Source: CAURMH01 sp963525745
Lineage (GTDB): Bacteria > Pseudomonadota > Gammaproteobacteria > Enterobacterales > Pasteurellaceae
Length of the DNA: 64,000 nucleotides
NCBI GenBank assembly: GCA_963525745.1
Contig: CAURMH010000002.1
Coordinates: 1-64,000 of the forward strand
Direction of reading: 5' to 3'
Shown: piece by piece, positions 55,036 through 64,000 of the stretch
Layout of the letters: each line of letters begins with the position of its first letter
Position numbering within the stretch: position 1 is the first letter of the stretch
Notes under the pieces: model-generated
What the model saw: only the letters and a program-made list of their open reading frames with translations
The model's database searches: none
Told to the model about the DNA's origin: nothing
Program-made: the position numbers and the translations under genes

Positions 55036-56796
55036 TTACACAATACAAACATCCAAATCCAAGTGTTTATTATGGAATTGATGTAGCGTGCCGCGGTGGC
55101 CGATGCTTAAAATAATCATATTCGGTAGACGTTCTTTGATGGTTCGATAGAGCAGATATTCCGTCGGTTCATCCAGCGCCGAGCTGGTTTCGTCGAGAAA
55201 GACGACGTCCGGTTTGGAAAGCAGAATACGAATAAAGGCGACACGCTGTAATTCGCCCGGCGATAAAATCACCTGCCAATCATTTTCTAAGTCAAGCGCC
55301 GAAATATATTTTTCCAGACAGCAGTCTTTCATTGCATTAATCAATTCATTATCGGTCGCATGAATGTCAGGGTAGCAAATGGCTTCGCGCAATGTGCCTT
55401 GCGGCATGTAAGGCCGTTGCGGTAAAAATAGACTGGTTGAGCAAGGATGTTCCGCACAGCCGGTGGTCTCAAAGGGGTAAATGCCCGCAATGGCTTTTAA
55501 TAAGGTGGTTTTGCCGGCACCGGACGGGCCTTTAATCAGCAATGCGTCGCCGTTTTTTAGTTCGATATTGATATTATTTAACAGCATGTGGCCTTGGCTG
55601 TCTTTGATGCCGAAATTTTGCAGCGCAACACGGTTGGAGCAGTGTATCGGTTGATGAATTTCGGTATTGTCCAATTCATTAAGTTTCGCCATAAACCCGG
55701 CAAGTCGGTTGAGACGGGCTTGATACAGCGTAAATTCTTCATAAAACAATCGAAAGAAAGATAGCGCCCGCATGAGGCGGTTAAAGGCTTGTACCGTTTG
55801 ATGCATATCGCCTAAACTGACTTGTCCGGCAAAAAAACGTGGTGCTTGTAACATGAGCGGCAGGATCATCGCGGTTTGCGTGACGCCGGTATTAAAGCCG
55901 TCCAGTCCAAGCATGCGGCGCACAATTGCCCAGCGGTTATGAATGATCGAGTTAAATTTCTCGCTTAAATTTGACCGCTCTTTTTCCTCGCCGCTATAAA
56001 ACGCAATGCTTTCTGCATTGTCCCGTACGCGAATCAGCGAATAGCGATAATTTCCGTTCAGCCGTTCTTTTTCAAAATTCAGTTTAATCAGCGGATGTCC
56101 GATCCACACGGAAAGAGCGGTGGCGATGAGGATAAAAATATAAATAAAGAATACCGCGCCTTTCGGAATCGGCACGCCGAGCAGCACTAACAAACCGGAT
56201 AAGCCCCACAGCACGATAGTAAATTCAATAGTGGACACGACGGAATTAATCAGTCCTTGTAGCATGGAAACCGTGCCGTTGATAAATTCGCGGGCATCCT
56301 GTTCGATACGCTGATCGATGTTATCGGGCAATTCCTTTTCGTATTTCAGTCGATAATAATTTTTATGTCGAATCCAGTGCGTTATCATTTCATCATTAAG
56401 TTTTTCCAACCAGCGAATTTCAAACAACTGGCGGACAAAATCATTAATGATAGCGTGCGTGATTTTAACTATGACCAGCAACGCATTGAGTCCGGCGAAA
56501 AACCAAAAGGCGTCAGCTTGTTGTTTCTGTAAGGAAGAATAAAGCCCGTTGTAGAAAAAAGTGTTCAGTACGCTAATACGTACTTCCAGTAAGATCAAGG
56601 TTAGCAGTAATAGTACCAACCCGATGATTTTGTACGCTTGCGATTTTTTTACGCAGGGGCGCGTAATCAACCAAAATTTCCTGCCGAAGGCGGTTTTATG
56701 CAATACCAGCGCCAGTATAACCAACGCGGCGGAAACATAAAAAAGTGCGGTCAAAAGCCAGCTAAAACTGTTATTAAGTTCGCTCTGCCAATTCAT
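55036..56796 (-). CDS. BacA/YddA-like ABC transporter (fused permease-ATPase)
   Basis: This 586-residue half-transporter has a SbmA/BacA-type membrane domain (about residues 12-370, with 'RWLEKLNDEMITHWIRHKNYYRL' typical of YddA relatives) followed by an ATPase domain: Walker A GPSGAGKTT, signature LSPGELQR, Walker B VVFLDETSSALDE. Members of this subfamily import peptides, cobalamin or other hydrophilic molecules (BacA, Rv1819c). It is directly downstream of the TonB receptor gene, separated by 59 bases holding a terminator-like hairpin. A joint uptake role is likely but unproven. Confidence 0.88.
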   Translation of the reverse strand: MNWQSELNNSFSWLLTALFYVSAALVILALVLHKTAFGRKFWLITRPCVKKSQAYKIIGLVLLLLTLILLEVRISVLNTFFYNGLYSSLQKQQADAFWFFAGLNALLVIVKITHAIINDFVRQLFEIRWLEKLNDEMITHWIRHKNYYRLKYEKELPDNIDQRIEQDAREFINGTVSMLQGLINSVVSTIEFTIVLWGLSGLLVLLGVPIPKGAVFFIYIFILIATALSVWIGHPLIKLNFEKERLNGNYRYSLIRVRDNAESIAFYSGEEKERSNLSEKFNSIIHNRWAIVRRMLGLDGFNTGVTQTAMILPLMLQAPRFFAGQVSLGDMHQTVQAFNRLMRALSFFRLFYEEFTLYQARLNRLAGFMAKLNELDNTEIHQPIHCSNRVALQNFGIKDSQGHMLLNNINIELKNGDALLIKGPSGAGKTTLLKAIAGIYPFETTGCAEHPCSTSLFLPQRPYMPQGTLREAICYPDIHATDNELINAMKDCCLEKYISALDLENDWQVILSPGELQRVAFIRILLSKPDVVFLDETSSALDEPTEYLLYRTIKERLPNMIILSIGHRGTLHQFHNKHLDLDVCIV

Positions 56797-56815
56797 TATT
56801 TTTCCATAAGCAAAT

Positions 56816-56840
56816 GAAAAAAGGGCGAAGGAATCGCCCT
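56816..56840 (-). terminator. Terminator/attenuator between receptor and ABC genes
   Basis: AGGGCG (56822-56827) and CGCCCT (56835-56840) enclose a 7-base loop; on the minus strand a T run and ATTTG follow. It would limit transcription from the receptor into the ABC gene. Confidence 0.75.
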
Positions 56841-56855
56841 ATAAAACGTCGTGAA

Positions 56856-59072
56856 TTAAAATTCAACTTTGGTATTAAAGATAAACTCACGTCCATACCC
56901 CAACGCCACAGGAATCAGCGTGTTTGTTGCATTGCCTGAAGTAGATGGGAAGTAGGTTTTATCCGTTAAGTTTTTACCGTTAAGTTGGAATGACACTTTC
57001 TTACCGGAGATTTTGGTATCGTAGGCAATAAAGGCGTCATACACAACAGCGTGAGGTAATTTGTAGGCACGAGTATAATCATTGTTATAAGCATACCATG
57101 AACCTAAATAACGGGCGCCGCCGCCGATACGGATATGACCGAAATCAAATTCGCCGATGTTATAACCTAAGAACAATGAGGCCTGATGTTTCGGCACGCC
57201 GGAAAGTTGTTTGCCTACCGCCGTCGGGTATTTGGCATTTTCTAATGCGTTGACTTTCGTGTAGGTATAGTTGGCGGCGATACTCAACGCATCGGTAAGT
57301 TGACCGTTTAAGTCAAATTCTACTCCGCGCGAACGTTGTTTACCGACAATATTCAGTTGTGTATTGGATCCGCTGCCGACAGTTTCTCCGACATTACGTT
57401 TATTGATATTAAATAATGCCAATGTTGCGTTAATGTGTTCGTTTTCATATTTCGCCCCGATTTCAACGGATTTACCTTGTTCCGGTTTTAAATCGCTATC
57501 CACCGGCGCTGCGACGCTGGTTTGCGGACGGAAAGATTCGGCATAGTTGGCAAATGTCGCCAAGCGAGGCGTGAACTTGTATACGGCGCCTAATTGGTAG
57601 AGTAATTTGCCGTCATGTTGATCCGTGTTACCTGTTTTGGTTAATTTTTGGCCTTTTGAGAAATCACAGTTCGCGGCATTTAAACAATGACGTCCTGCAA
57701 ATTGATCGAAATATTCATAACGCAAACCGCCGGTGACGATGAAATTATCCGTAAAATAAGCCGTGTCTTGCACATAGACGCCCACGGTTTTTAAGTGGTT
57801 ATATTGATAGGCGTTGCCATTGCCGTTTTTCTTTTGGGCAATTGGGCTGGTGTAGTGTGGATGATCAATATTGATGTCGGAATTCATGATGCCTTGGTTG
57901 TAAATCGGGCCGATTTCACGAATATTCCGCATGACATCGACGCCGGCGACAAAGCGATTGGCAATCTCGCCGATACCGAATTCACCGATAATATTGAACG
58001 TTCCGCTGTGTACGCGTTGATCGCCTTGCTGTTGTTCGATAGCGCGGCGTACGTGACGGGCTTTTAATCCGTTTCTGCCGGACAATTGTCTATCAGTAAT
58101 ATTGATATTGGTAATTCGCGCTTGATTATAGAAATATTCATAACGAGCATAGCTGTAACCGGCATTGAACTTCCAAAAATCGTTGAGTTTATGCTCAATT
58201 TTAAACTCAATATTATCGGTTTTCGCCGTGGTTTCATTATTCGGTTCATCTAAACGGCGGGAGACTGGAATATTCGGCAGCGCGTGAGTGGAGGTAAGCA
58301 GATTCGTACCGCGATCAAACGGCTCAAGAATATCTTTATGCTCATAGGCTAAAAGCACTTTAGTCTTATCATTTTCCCAAGAAAGTGATGGAGCATAGGT
58401 GGTGTTTTTGATTTTGCCGAAATTACGCCAGTAATTTTTATCTTGTTTGTCATAAATAAAGCGATAAGCGAAACCGTGACTTAAACCGCCGGTAAAATCC
58501 ACTTGGGTTCCCCACAAGTGATGGTTGCCGACCGATCCGCCAATGACATACTTAGGCGTTTGTTGCGGCTTTTTGGTAATGATATTCACCACGCCGCCCG
58601 GATCTTGAATGCCGTAAAGCACGGAAGCGGGGCCTTTCAGCACTTCAACGGTTTCGGTGGTGGCGCTAAAATTTTTTGCCGGGCCTGCTTGCAAGCCGTT
58701 ACGCATAATCGAGTTATCACGATTGCCGCCAAAACCGCGTTTTTGAATGGAATCAAACATGCCGCCTAGGGTATTGGCTTGACTAACGCCACTCACATTG
58801 TAAAGCGCATCAATTAAGGATTCAGGTTTGCGATCTTTTAATAATTGGGTGGAAAGAATATTGACGGTATTCGGCGTATCCAATACGGGCACCTCGGCTT
58901 TCGAGACGACGGATGTACCGGTGGTTTGATAACCGTTTTGTTTAATGCCCGTATCCTGAACAGTAATTTGTTCAAGGCTTTCCTGCGGTTGATCAACCGC
59001 AGTCTCTGCGAATGCAGAGACTGAAACCCCGGCAAAAAGTGCGGTATAAATAAAGCTTAATTTAAATTTCAT
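56856..59072 (-). CDS. TonB-dependent siderophore receptor
   Basis: This 738-residue outer-membrane receptor has a signal peptide (cut after AFA), a TonB-box-like segment (EQITVQD, about residues 33-39), a plug domain (about 55-160) with '[26 protein letters not shown]' and a 22-strand barrel ending in an aromatic residue (FNTKVEF). The '[30 protein letters not shown]' stretch fits ferric-siderophore receptors (FhuA/FpvA group). The ligand cannot be told. A Fur box precedes it. It is the first gene of a receptor-ABC pair. Confidence 0.92.
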   Translation of the reverse strand: MKFKLSFIYTALFAGVSVSAFAETAVDQPQESLEQITVQDTGIKQNGYQTTGTSVVSKAEVPVLDTPNTVNILSTQLLKDRKPESLIDALYNVSGVSQANTLGGMFDSIQKRGFGGNRDNSIMRNGLQAGPAKNFSATTETVEVLKGPASVLYGIQDPGGVVNIITKKPQQTPKYVIGGSVGNHHLWGTQVDFTGGLSHGFAYRFIYDKQDKNYWRNFGKIKNTTYAPSLSWENDKTKVLLAYEHKDILEPFDRGTNLLTSTHALPNIPVSRRLDEPNNETTAKTDNIEFKIEHKLNDFWKFNAGYSYARYEYFYNQARITNINITDRQLSGRNGLKARHVRRAIEQQQGDQRVHSGTFNIIGEFGIGEIANRFVAGVDVMRNIREIGPIYNQGIMNSDINIDHPHYTSPIAQKKNGNGNAYQYNHLKTVGVYVQDTAYFTDNFIVTGGLRYEYFDQFAGRHCLNAANCDFSKGQKLTKTGNTDQHDGKLLYQLGAVYKFTPRLATFANYAESFRPQTSVAAPVDSDLKPEQGKSVEIGAKYENEHINATLALFNINKRNVGETVGSGSNTQLNIVGKQRSRGVEFDLNGQLTDALSIAANYTYTKVNALENAKYPTAVGKQLSGVPKHQASLFLGYNIGEFDFGHIRIGGGARYLGSWYAYNNDYTRAYKLPHAVVYDAFIAYDTKISGKKVSFQLNGKNLTDKTYFPSTSGNATNTLIPVALGYGREFIFNTKVEF

Positions 59073-59134
59073 GAATCAAAAGTCCTTATGGATCAAAAAT
59101 CGCGCAAAGTATAGCGAAAACGATTGCCTATATC

Positions 59135-59153
59135 AATAGGAACTATTCTCATT
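59135..59153 (-). promoter_or_regulatory. Fur box upstream of the TonB receptor
   Basis: Read on the minus strand, AATGAGAATAGTTCCTATT fits the 19-bp Fur consensus AATGANAATNATTNTCATT at all but three positions, 62-81 bases before the receptor ATG. Confidence 0.75.
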
Positions 59154-59164
59154 TTAGATATTAT

Positions 59165-60208
59165 TTAAAAACATGACAATTTTTGACCGCACTTCGCGCT
59201 TTGATAAACCCGTTCGATTAGCTTTAAAACCTCCGCCGCTTGGGTGGCGGTCACGATCGGCGAAGCGTCGTTGCGCAACACGTCATGAATATTGTCGTAA
59301 TAAGCCTGATAACAGCCGGACTCGCCTTGAAAAGCGCGGCGTATGATCCGATTGTTTTGTTCCGTATGTAACAAGCCGAAATCCTGTTCGGTCGGCGCGT
59401 GCCAATCGCCTTGCGGCAGAATGCCGGCGACAAGTAGCGCTTCCTGATTATCGACGGCTTGTTTAAAATAAGACCCCAATGTGCCTTGTAACATAATATG
59501 TGGCGCGGCTTCGCGAGCGTATTTTGTGGCGCCCATGGTGACTTTGTGGGTTGGGTAGTAAAAATGGATTTGAAAATAATCCTCGCTTCCGCTGTCGGCG
59601 TGTTGTTTGGCCAGATCGGCATAAAGTGCGGTCGGTTTTCCGAATAAATCGACAACATGATCGATTAAATGCACGCCGAGATCAAAAACCAGACCTGAGC
59701 CGAATTCACCCGTTTCTTTCCAAGCTTTGGCATTTTTGGTTTTGCTATAGCGCTCAAAACGGATTTCATAATTGACAATTCCGCCCAGTAATTTTTCCTC
59801 TATTAATCTTTTAACGGTCAATGCGCCGTTGTCCCAGCGCCGATTTTGATAGACGGAAAGCATTAATTTTTGCTTTTTCGCCAATTGATCCAGTTCTAGC
59901 GCCTGCTCTGCGCTAATGGCCAGCGGTTTTTCTACAATGACATGTTTGCCCGCCAAAAGAGCTTGTTTTGCAAGAGAAAAATGCGTGAGATTAGGTGTGG
60001 TGATAATGATGAGTTCGATGTCAGGCGTGAAGAGATCTTCAAAATGGCGTACGGTTTGTAAATAAGGGTAGTAACTTTGCCCATTATTTGTACTGCGTTC
60101 AAATACTTTTGTTAGCCGAAAACGCGGATCCAAATGCAAAAAAGGGGCATGAAAAACCCTTGCCGACATGCCGAAACCGGCGATTCCTACATGAATTGGT
60201 CGATTCAT
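59165..60208 (-). CDS. Gfo/Idh/MocA family oxidoreductase (YdgJ-like)
   Basis: This 347-residue NAD(P)-dependent dehydrogenase has an N-terminal Rossmann fold (GIAGFGMSARVFHAPF), the conserved EKP triad in GKHVIVEKPLA and the downstream Gfo/Idh beta-sheet domain with 'GSGLVFDLGVHLIDHVV'. It resembles E. coli YdgJ; the sugar or polyol substrate is unknown. It starts eight bases after the hmrM stop, so the two are probably one operon. Confidence 0.9.
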   Translation of the reverse strand: MNRPIHVGIAGFGMSARVFHAPFLHLDPRFRLTKVFERSTNNGQSYYPYLQTVRHFEDLFTPDIELIIITTPNLTHFSLAKQALLAGKHVIVEKPLAISAEQALELDQLAKKQKLMLSVYQNRRWDNGALTVKRLIEEKLLGGIVNYEIRFERYSKTKNAKAWKETGEFGSGLVFDLGVHLIDHVVDLFGKPTALYADLAKQHADSGSEDYFQIHFYYPTHKVTMGATKYAREAAPHIMLQGTLGSYFKQAVDNQEALLVAGILPQGDWHAPTEQDFGLLHTEQNNRIIRRAFQGESGCYQAYYDNIHDVLRNDASPIVTATQAAEVLKLIERVYQSAKCGQKLSCF

Positions 60209-60216
60209 TTTTTTCC

Positions 60217-61611
60217 TTATTTAAGATGTTCAAGTGCCGCAAGTAACTCGTGGTCCCGACGTGATTGAATTCGGTACATACGATAGGCCAACATTGCGGC
60301 GGCGAGCGTAAGGGAGACCACAAATGCGATCCAAAATCCTTTCGCGCCCATCGGCGGGACGAATAGATCTGTGCGAGAAAGGGTATAACCGAGCGGAATG
60401 CCGATCAGCCAATAGCAGACTAGAGTAATGTATAAAATGGATTTAGTGTCTTTATAACCGCGTAAAATACCGCTGACAACGACCTGTATCGTATCGGAAA
60501 ATTGATAAATCGCCATGATGAATAATAATTCGACACCGAGAAGAATAACCGCTTGATCTTTAACGAAAATTGCAGCAATTTCATATTTGAACAAAAGGGT
60601 TATTAGTGCCGTGGCACAGGCGATAAGCAGGCCTAGAATAAGCGCGGCATGGCCGATAATTTTCGCCTCCTTAGGTGAACCCGCGCCAAGTGCCTGCCCG
60701 ATCATAATCGTCGTCGCCATGCCAATCGACATCGGAAACATAAAAATAAAGGAGCTGGTGTTTAACGCAATTTGATGGCTTGCCACGATATTGGCGCCAA
60801 GCGGCGAAAGCAAAAGCGCCGTGATCGCAAATAGTGCCACTTCGCCGAATAACGCGGCGGCAATCGGAACGCCCAGGCGCAATAATTTGCTTAAAGTATC
60901 AAAATCAGGGCGCTCGATAAGATGACTAAAAACCTTTAATTGCCGTTCTTGATGGCTTCGGTAAGAATAAAAAATCATCATCAGCGCCATCAACCAATTT
61001 ACTATCGACGTAGCAATGCCGCAGCCGACGGCGCCGAAGGCCGGCAGACCTAATTTGCCGTAAATAAAAATATAATTTAGCGGAATATTTAACATTAAAC
61101 CGATAATCGTAATGAGCATCGCCGGCTTAGTTTTGGCAATGCCGTCATTAAGACAGCGAAAATTAACCAACAGCAAATAACCCGGTAACCCCCATAGCAT
61201 CGCGTGTAAATAGCCTTGCGTAATTTCCGCCAAGTGCGGTTCCATATCCATAAATAGTAAAACCGCGTCGCTAAAATAAATACAGACTCCTAGCGGAATA
61301 CAGCTTGCCAGAACAATCCATAAGCCTTGTCTGACTTGATGGGCGATTTTATGGCGTTGCCCTGCGCCGTTAAGGTAAGAAATCGTCGGCGGGAGCGCCA
61401 ATAACAACCCGTGACCGAATAACACTAAGGGCATCCAAATTGAGGCGCCGACAGAAATCGCCGCCATATCGGCCGAACTGACGCGGCCGGACATGATTGT
61501 ATCGACCAGTCCCATGGAATTTTGCGCAATTTGCGCCAGCAGAATAGGCGCGGCGATTTTAATAATTTTTTTTATATCCGCTTGATATTGCGAGAAAAGA
61601 CTTAATTTCAT
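60217..61611 (-). CDS. hmrM: Multidrug/sodium antiporter of the MATE family
   Basis: This twelve-helix MATE transporter (464 residues) matches H. influenzae HmrM/E. coli MdtK (NorM), exporting cationic drugs in exchange for sodium. Landmarks are '[39 protein letters not shown]' and '[36 protein letters not shown]'. The ATG at 61611 gives the family length; an open frame continues 50 codons upstream across the ribE start region and is not real. Divergent from ribE. Confidence 0.95.
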   Translation of the reverse strand: MKLSLFSQYQADIKKIIKIAAPILLAQIAQNSMGLVDTIMSGRVSSADMAAISVGASIWMPLVLFGHGLLLALPPTISYLNGAGQRHKIAHQVRQGLWIVLASCIPLGVCIYFSDAVLLFMDMEPHLAEITQGYLHAMLWGLPGYLLLVNFRCLNDGIAKTKPAMLITIIGLMLNIPLNYIFIYGKLGLPAFGAVGCGIATSIVNWLMALMMIFYSYRSHQERQLKVFSHLIERPDFDTLSKLLRLGVPIAAALFGEVALFAITALLLSPLGANIVASHQIALNTSSFIFMFPMSIGMATTIMIGQALGAGSPKEAKIIGHAALILGLLIACATALITLLFKYEIAAIFVKDQAVILLGVELLFIMAIYQFSDTIQVVVSGILRGYKDTKSILYITLVCYWLIGIPLGYTLSRTDLFVPPMGAKGFWIAFVVSLTLAAAMLAYRMYRIQSRRDHELLAALEHLK

Positions 61612-61659
61612 AGGCGTGTTATAATGCAAGAAACGGTTACTTTCAGTTAAGGAATTACT

Positions 61660-62274
61660 ATGTTTACCGGAATTGTACAAGGCATGGCGCAAATTCATTC
61701 CGTTGTGGAAAAGCCGCATTTTAGAACACAGATCGTGAAATTTCCACCGGAAATGTGCCACGGATTAGAAATCGGCGCATCGGTCGCGAATAACGGAGTT
61801 TGTTTAACCGTAACGGCCATTGATGGCGAATTAATCAGTTTTGATTTAATGCAGGAAACATTGCGTATCACTAATTTAGGCAGATTAACGGCCGGCGATT
61901 TTATCAATATTGAACGAGCAATGAAAATGGGCTCAGAAATCGGTGGTCATATTTTGTCCGGCCATGTTTACGGAACGGCAAAAGTTGTAGACGTCATCAA
62001 GACGGAAAACAATTGCCGAATTTGGTTTGAATTACCGAATATCGAGGTCATGAAATATATTTTGCCTAAAGGATTTATCGCCATCGACGGCATTAGTTTG
62101 ACAATCGGCGAAGTCAAAGAGAATCGTTTTTGCGTTAATCTCATTCCCGAAACATTAAATCGTACCATAATCGGAAAATGTGTTGCCGGCGACTTAGTGA
62201 ATATTGAAATCGACGCACAAACCCAAGCAATCGTCGACACGGTCGAACGCTATTTATCGCATAAGGCTGAATGA
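61660..62274 (+). CDS. ribE: Riboflavin synthase alpha chain
   Basis: This enzyme (204 residues) converts two molecules of dimethyl-ribityllumazine into riboflavin. Two tandem lumazine-binding barrels are seen: MFTGIVQG at the start and '[15 protein letters not shown]' in the second half, with 'NNGVCLTV' and 'DGISLTIG' as the paired motifs. The divergent gap to hmrM is only 48 bases, so the promoters overlap. No FMN riboswitch is visible. The same gene is called ribC in some species. Confidence 0.96.
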   Translation: MFTGIVQGMAQIHSVVEKPHFRTQIVKFPPEMCHGLEIGASVANNGVCLTVTAIDGELISFDLMQETLRITNLGRLTAGDFINIERAMKMGSEIGGHILSGHVYGTAKVVDVIKTENNCRIWFELPNIEVMKYILPKGFIAIDGISLTIGEVKENRFCVNLIPETLNRTIIGKCVAGDLVNIEIDAQTQAIVDTVERYLSHKAE

Positions 62275-62292
62275 CGATAAAGCGCAACGAAT

Positions 62293-62352
62293 AAAGTGCG
62301 GTCGGTTTTTATGATGTTTTTAAACATTGTAAAAAATCGACCGCTCTTTTTG
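62293..62352 (+). terminator. Terminator-like inverted pair behind ribE
   Basis: AAAGTGCGGTCG (62293-62304) and CGACCGCTCTTT (62338-62349) are arms of an imperfect stem with a 33-base loop, followed by TTT. It is one of several uptake-signal pairs placed after genes. Confidence 0.6.
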
Positions 62353-62463
62353 ATTGTTACGCCTTTTTCCCCCTTTTCTGATTAATAAAAACAATTTCAT
62401 TCATTGTTTTTTCAAATTAAGTTTTTTGATTTAAATCATCCGATTCACTTTTCTTTTCTCTCA

Positions 62464-62766
62464 TACATGGGGCTTTACGGCGATGACTTTAAAGATCGTG
62501 GCACGCCAATAACAGAAGCCGACGAAGGTTGCTTCGCATAAACCAAAGATACGTATGATATGCACCGCTTTAAAGTGTCGTCATTGCGTAATATTGCCCT
62601 GACGATGCCTTATATGCAGGATGCATCGGCAAAAGATTTGAAAGAAGCCGTGCGCATTATGTTGCAATATCAAAGTAACGCGAAACCGCAACAGCAAGAA
62701 ATTGGCGATATTACGCCATTCTTAGAAAGCTTAAACGGTGGATTTGAAGGTAAGAAATTACAATAA
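62464..62766 (+). pseudogene. Cytochrome c peroxidase, 3' fragment with a stop codon
   Basis: The frame encodes 'GLYGDDFKDRGTPITEADEG', a TAA at 62539-62541, then 'MHRFKVSSLRNIALTMPYMQD' and 'ITPFLESLNGGFEGKK', which matches the C-terminal heme domain of bacterial di-heme cytochrome c peroxidases (including the conserved RNIALT.PYM methionine region). The N-terminal two thirds, with both CxxCH heme sites, are missing. It is a decayed remnant. The upstream stretch 62353-62463 holds nothing I recognise. Confidence 0.85.
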
Positions 62767-62782
62767 CCGTCATTAAGCGTAA

Positions 62783-62842
62783 AAAGTGCGGTCGGTTTTC
62801 AAGACATTTAAAACGCTGGGAAAATCTACCGCACTTTATTTT
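62783..62842 (+). terminator. Inverted uptake-signal pair
   Basis: AAAGTGCGGT (62783-62792) and ACCGCACTTT (62828-62837) are perfect 10-bp arms with a long loop, then ATTTTT. It lies behind the peroxidase remnant and also downstream of the symporter gene on the other strand. Confidence 0.6.
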
Positions 62843-62889
62843 TGGTAAAAAGGAGTGAAATTTGCTCCTTATATTGATAAAAAATCGCA

Positions 62890-64000
62890 CTAAATCAGAT
62901 TACTGATAAAAATCAACAAGATAATTAACGGCACGACCCATTTGACATAATTGAACCAAATTCGGGTAAACGCGGAATTTGGCGTCGGTGAGAGTTCTTT
63001 TTTGGCATCTTCTTTAAGAACGAAGCCGACAAAAATCGCACAACCCAGCGCCGTGAGCATAAATAAAATATTGCCGCTGACATAATCATAAAAATCAAAA
63101 ATACTTTGACCGAACGGGCGGACGTTTTGCCATAAATTATCGCCTAAAATGGACGGAATATTACCGAAAATAAAGATGCCGCCTAAGGTTAGAACAATGG
63201 CTTTGCCGCGCCGCATTCTCAATTTTTCCTGCAGGGCGGTGATGATAACTTCGTAAATTGTAATGGACGTTGTGAGGGCGGCGATTAATAACAAACTGAA
63301 GAAAATAACGGCGAAGAATTTGCCTGCCCATAAATGAGAAAAAACGATAGGTAAACTCTGGAATACCAGCGTCGGGCCGGCATTCGGCTCAATACCGAAA
63401 GTAAACAGCGACGGGAAAATCATAAAGCCGGCCAGCACGGCGATAATCGTGTTGGTAAAGCCGGTAATGACCGCCGTTTGAATTAAGTTTTCCTCTTTAT
63501 TTAAATAGCTGGATAACGTAATTAAAACGCCGAAACCTAAACTTAATGCAAAGAAAACCTGCCCTAGAACAAAGACGAAAAGCTGTGGCGTAATTTTGCC
63601 GAAATCAGGTTTCAGATAAAACGTAATGCCTTCCATGGCGCCGGGAAGCGTAATATTACGAATCACCATGCCGATTAGAAAAATAAACAGCAACGGCATG
63701 AGATATTTTACCGAGCGCTCAATCCCGCCGATAATGCCTTTGGCTAAAATAATGTAATTAACGACGACAAAAGCAAAGGTGTAAAACATGATTTCGTACG
63801 GGCTATTGCCGATGTGCAACTGATAAAAATCCTGCGCGACTTCGCGGGTAATCGGCGTAGAAATATCTAACGAACCGCCGATAAAACTAATAATATAAGA
63901 AATAACCCAACCGCCGAGCACCATATAATAAGCCATAATTCCAAATGCACCGAGCAGTCCCATATAACCGAGAATTTTCCAGTATTTTGAAATATGTTTG
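62890..64000 (-). CDS. Sodium:neurotransmitter symporter family protein, N-terminus outside window
   Basis: This is the C-terminal part (over 365 residues) of an NSS (LeuT-fold) transporter, importing an amino acid or related substrate with sodium. The frame continues to the right edge: codons before the ATG at 63963 read '...KYWKILGY' with no stop, so the true start lies beyond 64000. Typical blocks are 'GVLITLSSYLNKEENLIQTAVITGF', 'GPTLVFQSLP' and 'SITIYEVIITALQEK'. The substrate is not determined. Confidence 0.9.
   Translation of the reverse strand, partial: KHISKYWKILGYMGLLGAFGIMAYYMVLGGWVISYIISFIGGSLDISTPITREVAQDFYQLHIGNSPYEIMFYTFAFVVVNYIILAKGIIGGIERSVKYLMPLLFIFLIGMVIRNITLPGAMEGITFYLKPDFGKITPQLFVFVLGQVFFALSLGFGVLITLSSYLNKEENLIQTAVITGFTNTIIAVLAGFMIFPSLFTFGIEPNAGPTLVFQSLPIVFSHLWAGKFFAVIFFSLLLIAALTTSITIYEVIITALQEKLRMRRGKAIVLTLGGIFIFGNIPSILGDNLWQNVRPFGQSIFDFYDYVSGNILFMLTALGCAIFVGFVLKEDAKKELSPTPNSAFTRIWFNYVKWVVPLIILLIFISNLI

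Noticed and set aside
61612..61659. FMN riboswitch before ribE
   Set aside because: Only 48 bases separate the divergent genes, too few for an FMN aptamer, and none of its conserved helices is seen.
61612..61761. 50-codon N-terminal extension of hmrM
   Set aside because: It overlaps the ribE start on the other strand, and removing it gives exactly the family length.

Overview
The window is chromosomal DNA of a gammaproteobacterium of the family Pasteurellaceae. The strongest sign is the nine-base uptake signal AAGTGCGGT, or its complement ACCGCACTT, which I count roughly fifty times by eye, inside genes and as inverted pairs behind genes. This is the Haemophilus influenzae-type signal (Haemophilus, Aggregatibacter, Pasteurella, Basfia and relatives). 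Gene content and neighbourhoods agree: sapABCDF beside ycjX-ycjF, hmrM divergent from riboflavin synthase, cysS divergent from ppiB-yjjV, nrdD/nrdG nearby. Species cannot be fixed from the sequence alone.

Layout. 1-8.7 kb: an A+T-rich membrane-protein gene between inverted palindromic repeats, then carA with a likely arginine operator, mlaA, ridA, pgsA, a KefB/C-type potassium antiporter with a nitroreductase (ydjA), and sppA. 8.9-17 kb: a very large alpha-2-macroglobulin-like protein and its usual partner pbpC (PBP1c). 17-25.3 kb: the complete sapABCDF peptide ABC transporter (minus strand) divergent from ycjX-ycjF, which are separated by a 17-bp tandem repeat. 25.3-26.9 kb: a decayed accessory island with an ORF fragment, a repeat hairpin and a broken trimeric autotransporter adhesin. 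27.1-33.3 kb: the pyruvate dehydrogenase operon aceE-aceF-lpdA. 33.5-38.9 kb: mepS-like endopeptidase, an SOS-box-controlled UmuD-like protein lacking its catalytic residues, sstT, and a qmcA-nfeD-quinone reductase-torD-like operon. 39-45 kb: cbpA-cbpM, folE, yedE-yedF, moeA-moeB. 45.4-54.9 kb: cysS, ppiB, yjjV, nrdG and nrdD (split by an orphan gene between inverted ~170-bp repeats), argS, yecM, slyB. 55-64 kb: a Fur-box-preceded TonB receptor with a BacA/YddA-like ABC transporter, a Gfo/Idh oxidoreductase with hmrM, ribE, a cytochrome c peroxidase remnant, and the 3' part of a sodium:neurotransmitter-symporter family gene running off the right edge.

Most of the window is conserved housekeeping: pyrimidine/arginine precursor synthesis, central carbon metabolism, anaerobic deoxynucleotide synthesis, molybdopterin and folate enzymes, envelope maintenance and defence against host peptides. 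The accessory signal lies in three places where repeats surround or accompany a non-core gene (1-719, 25.3-26.9 kb, 48.8-49.5 kb), in the catalytically dead SOS-linked UmuD-like protein, and in the iron-type receptor/ABC pair. I saw no rRNA or tRNA gene, no CRISPR array and no intact insertion sequence.
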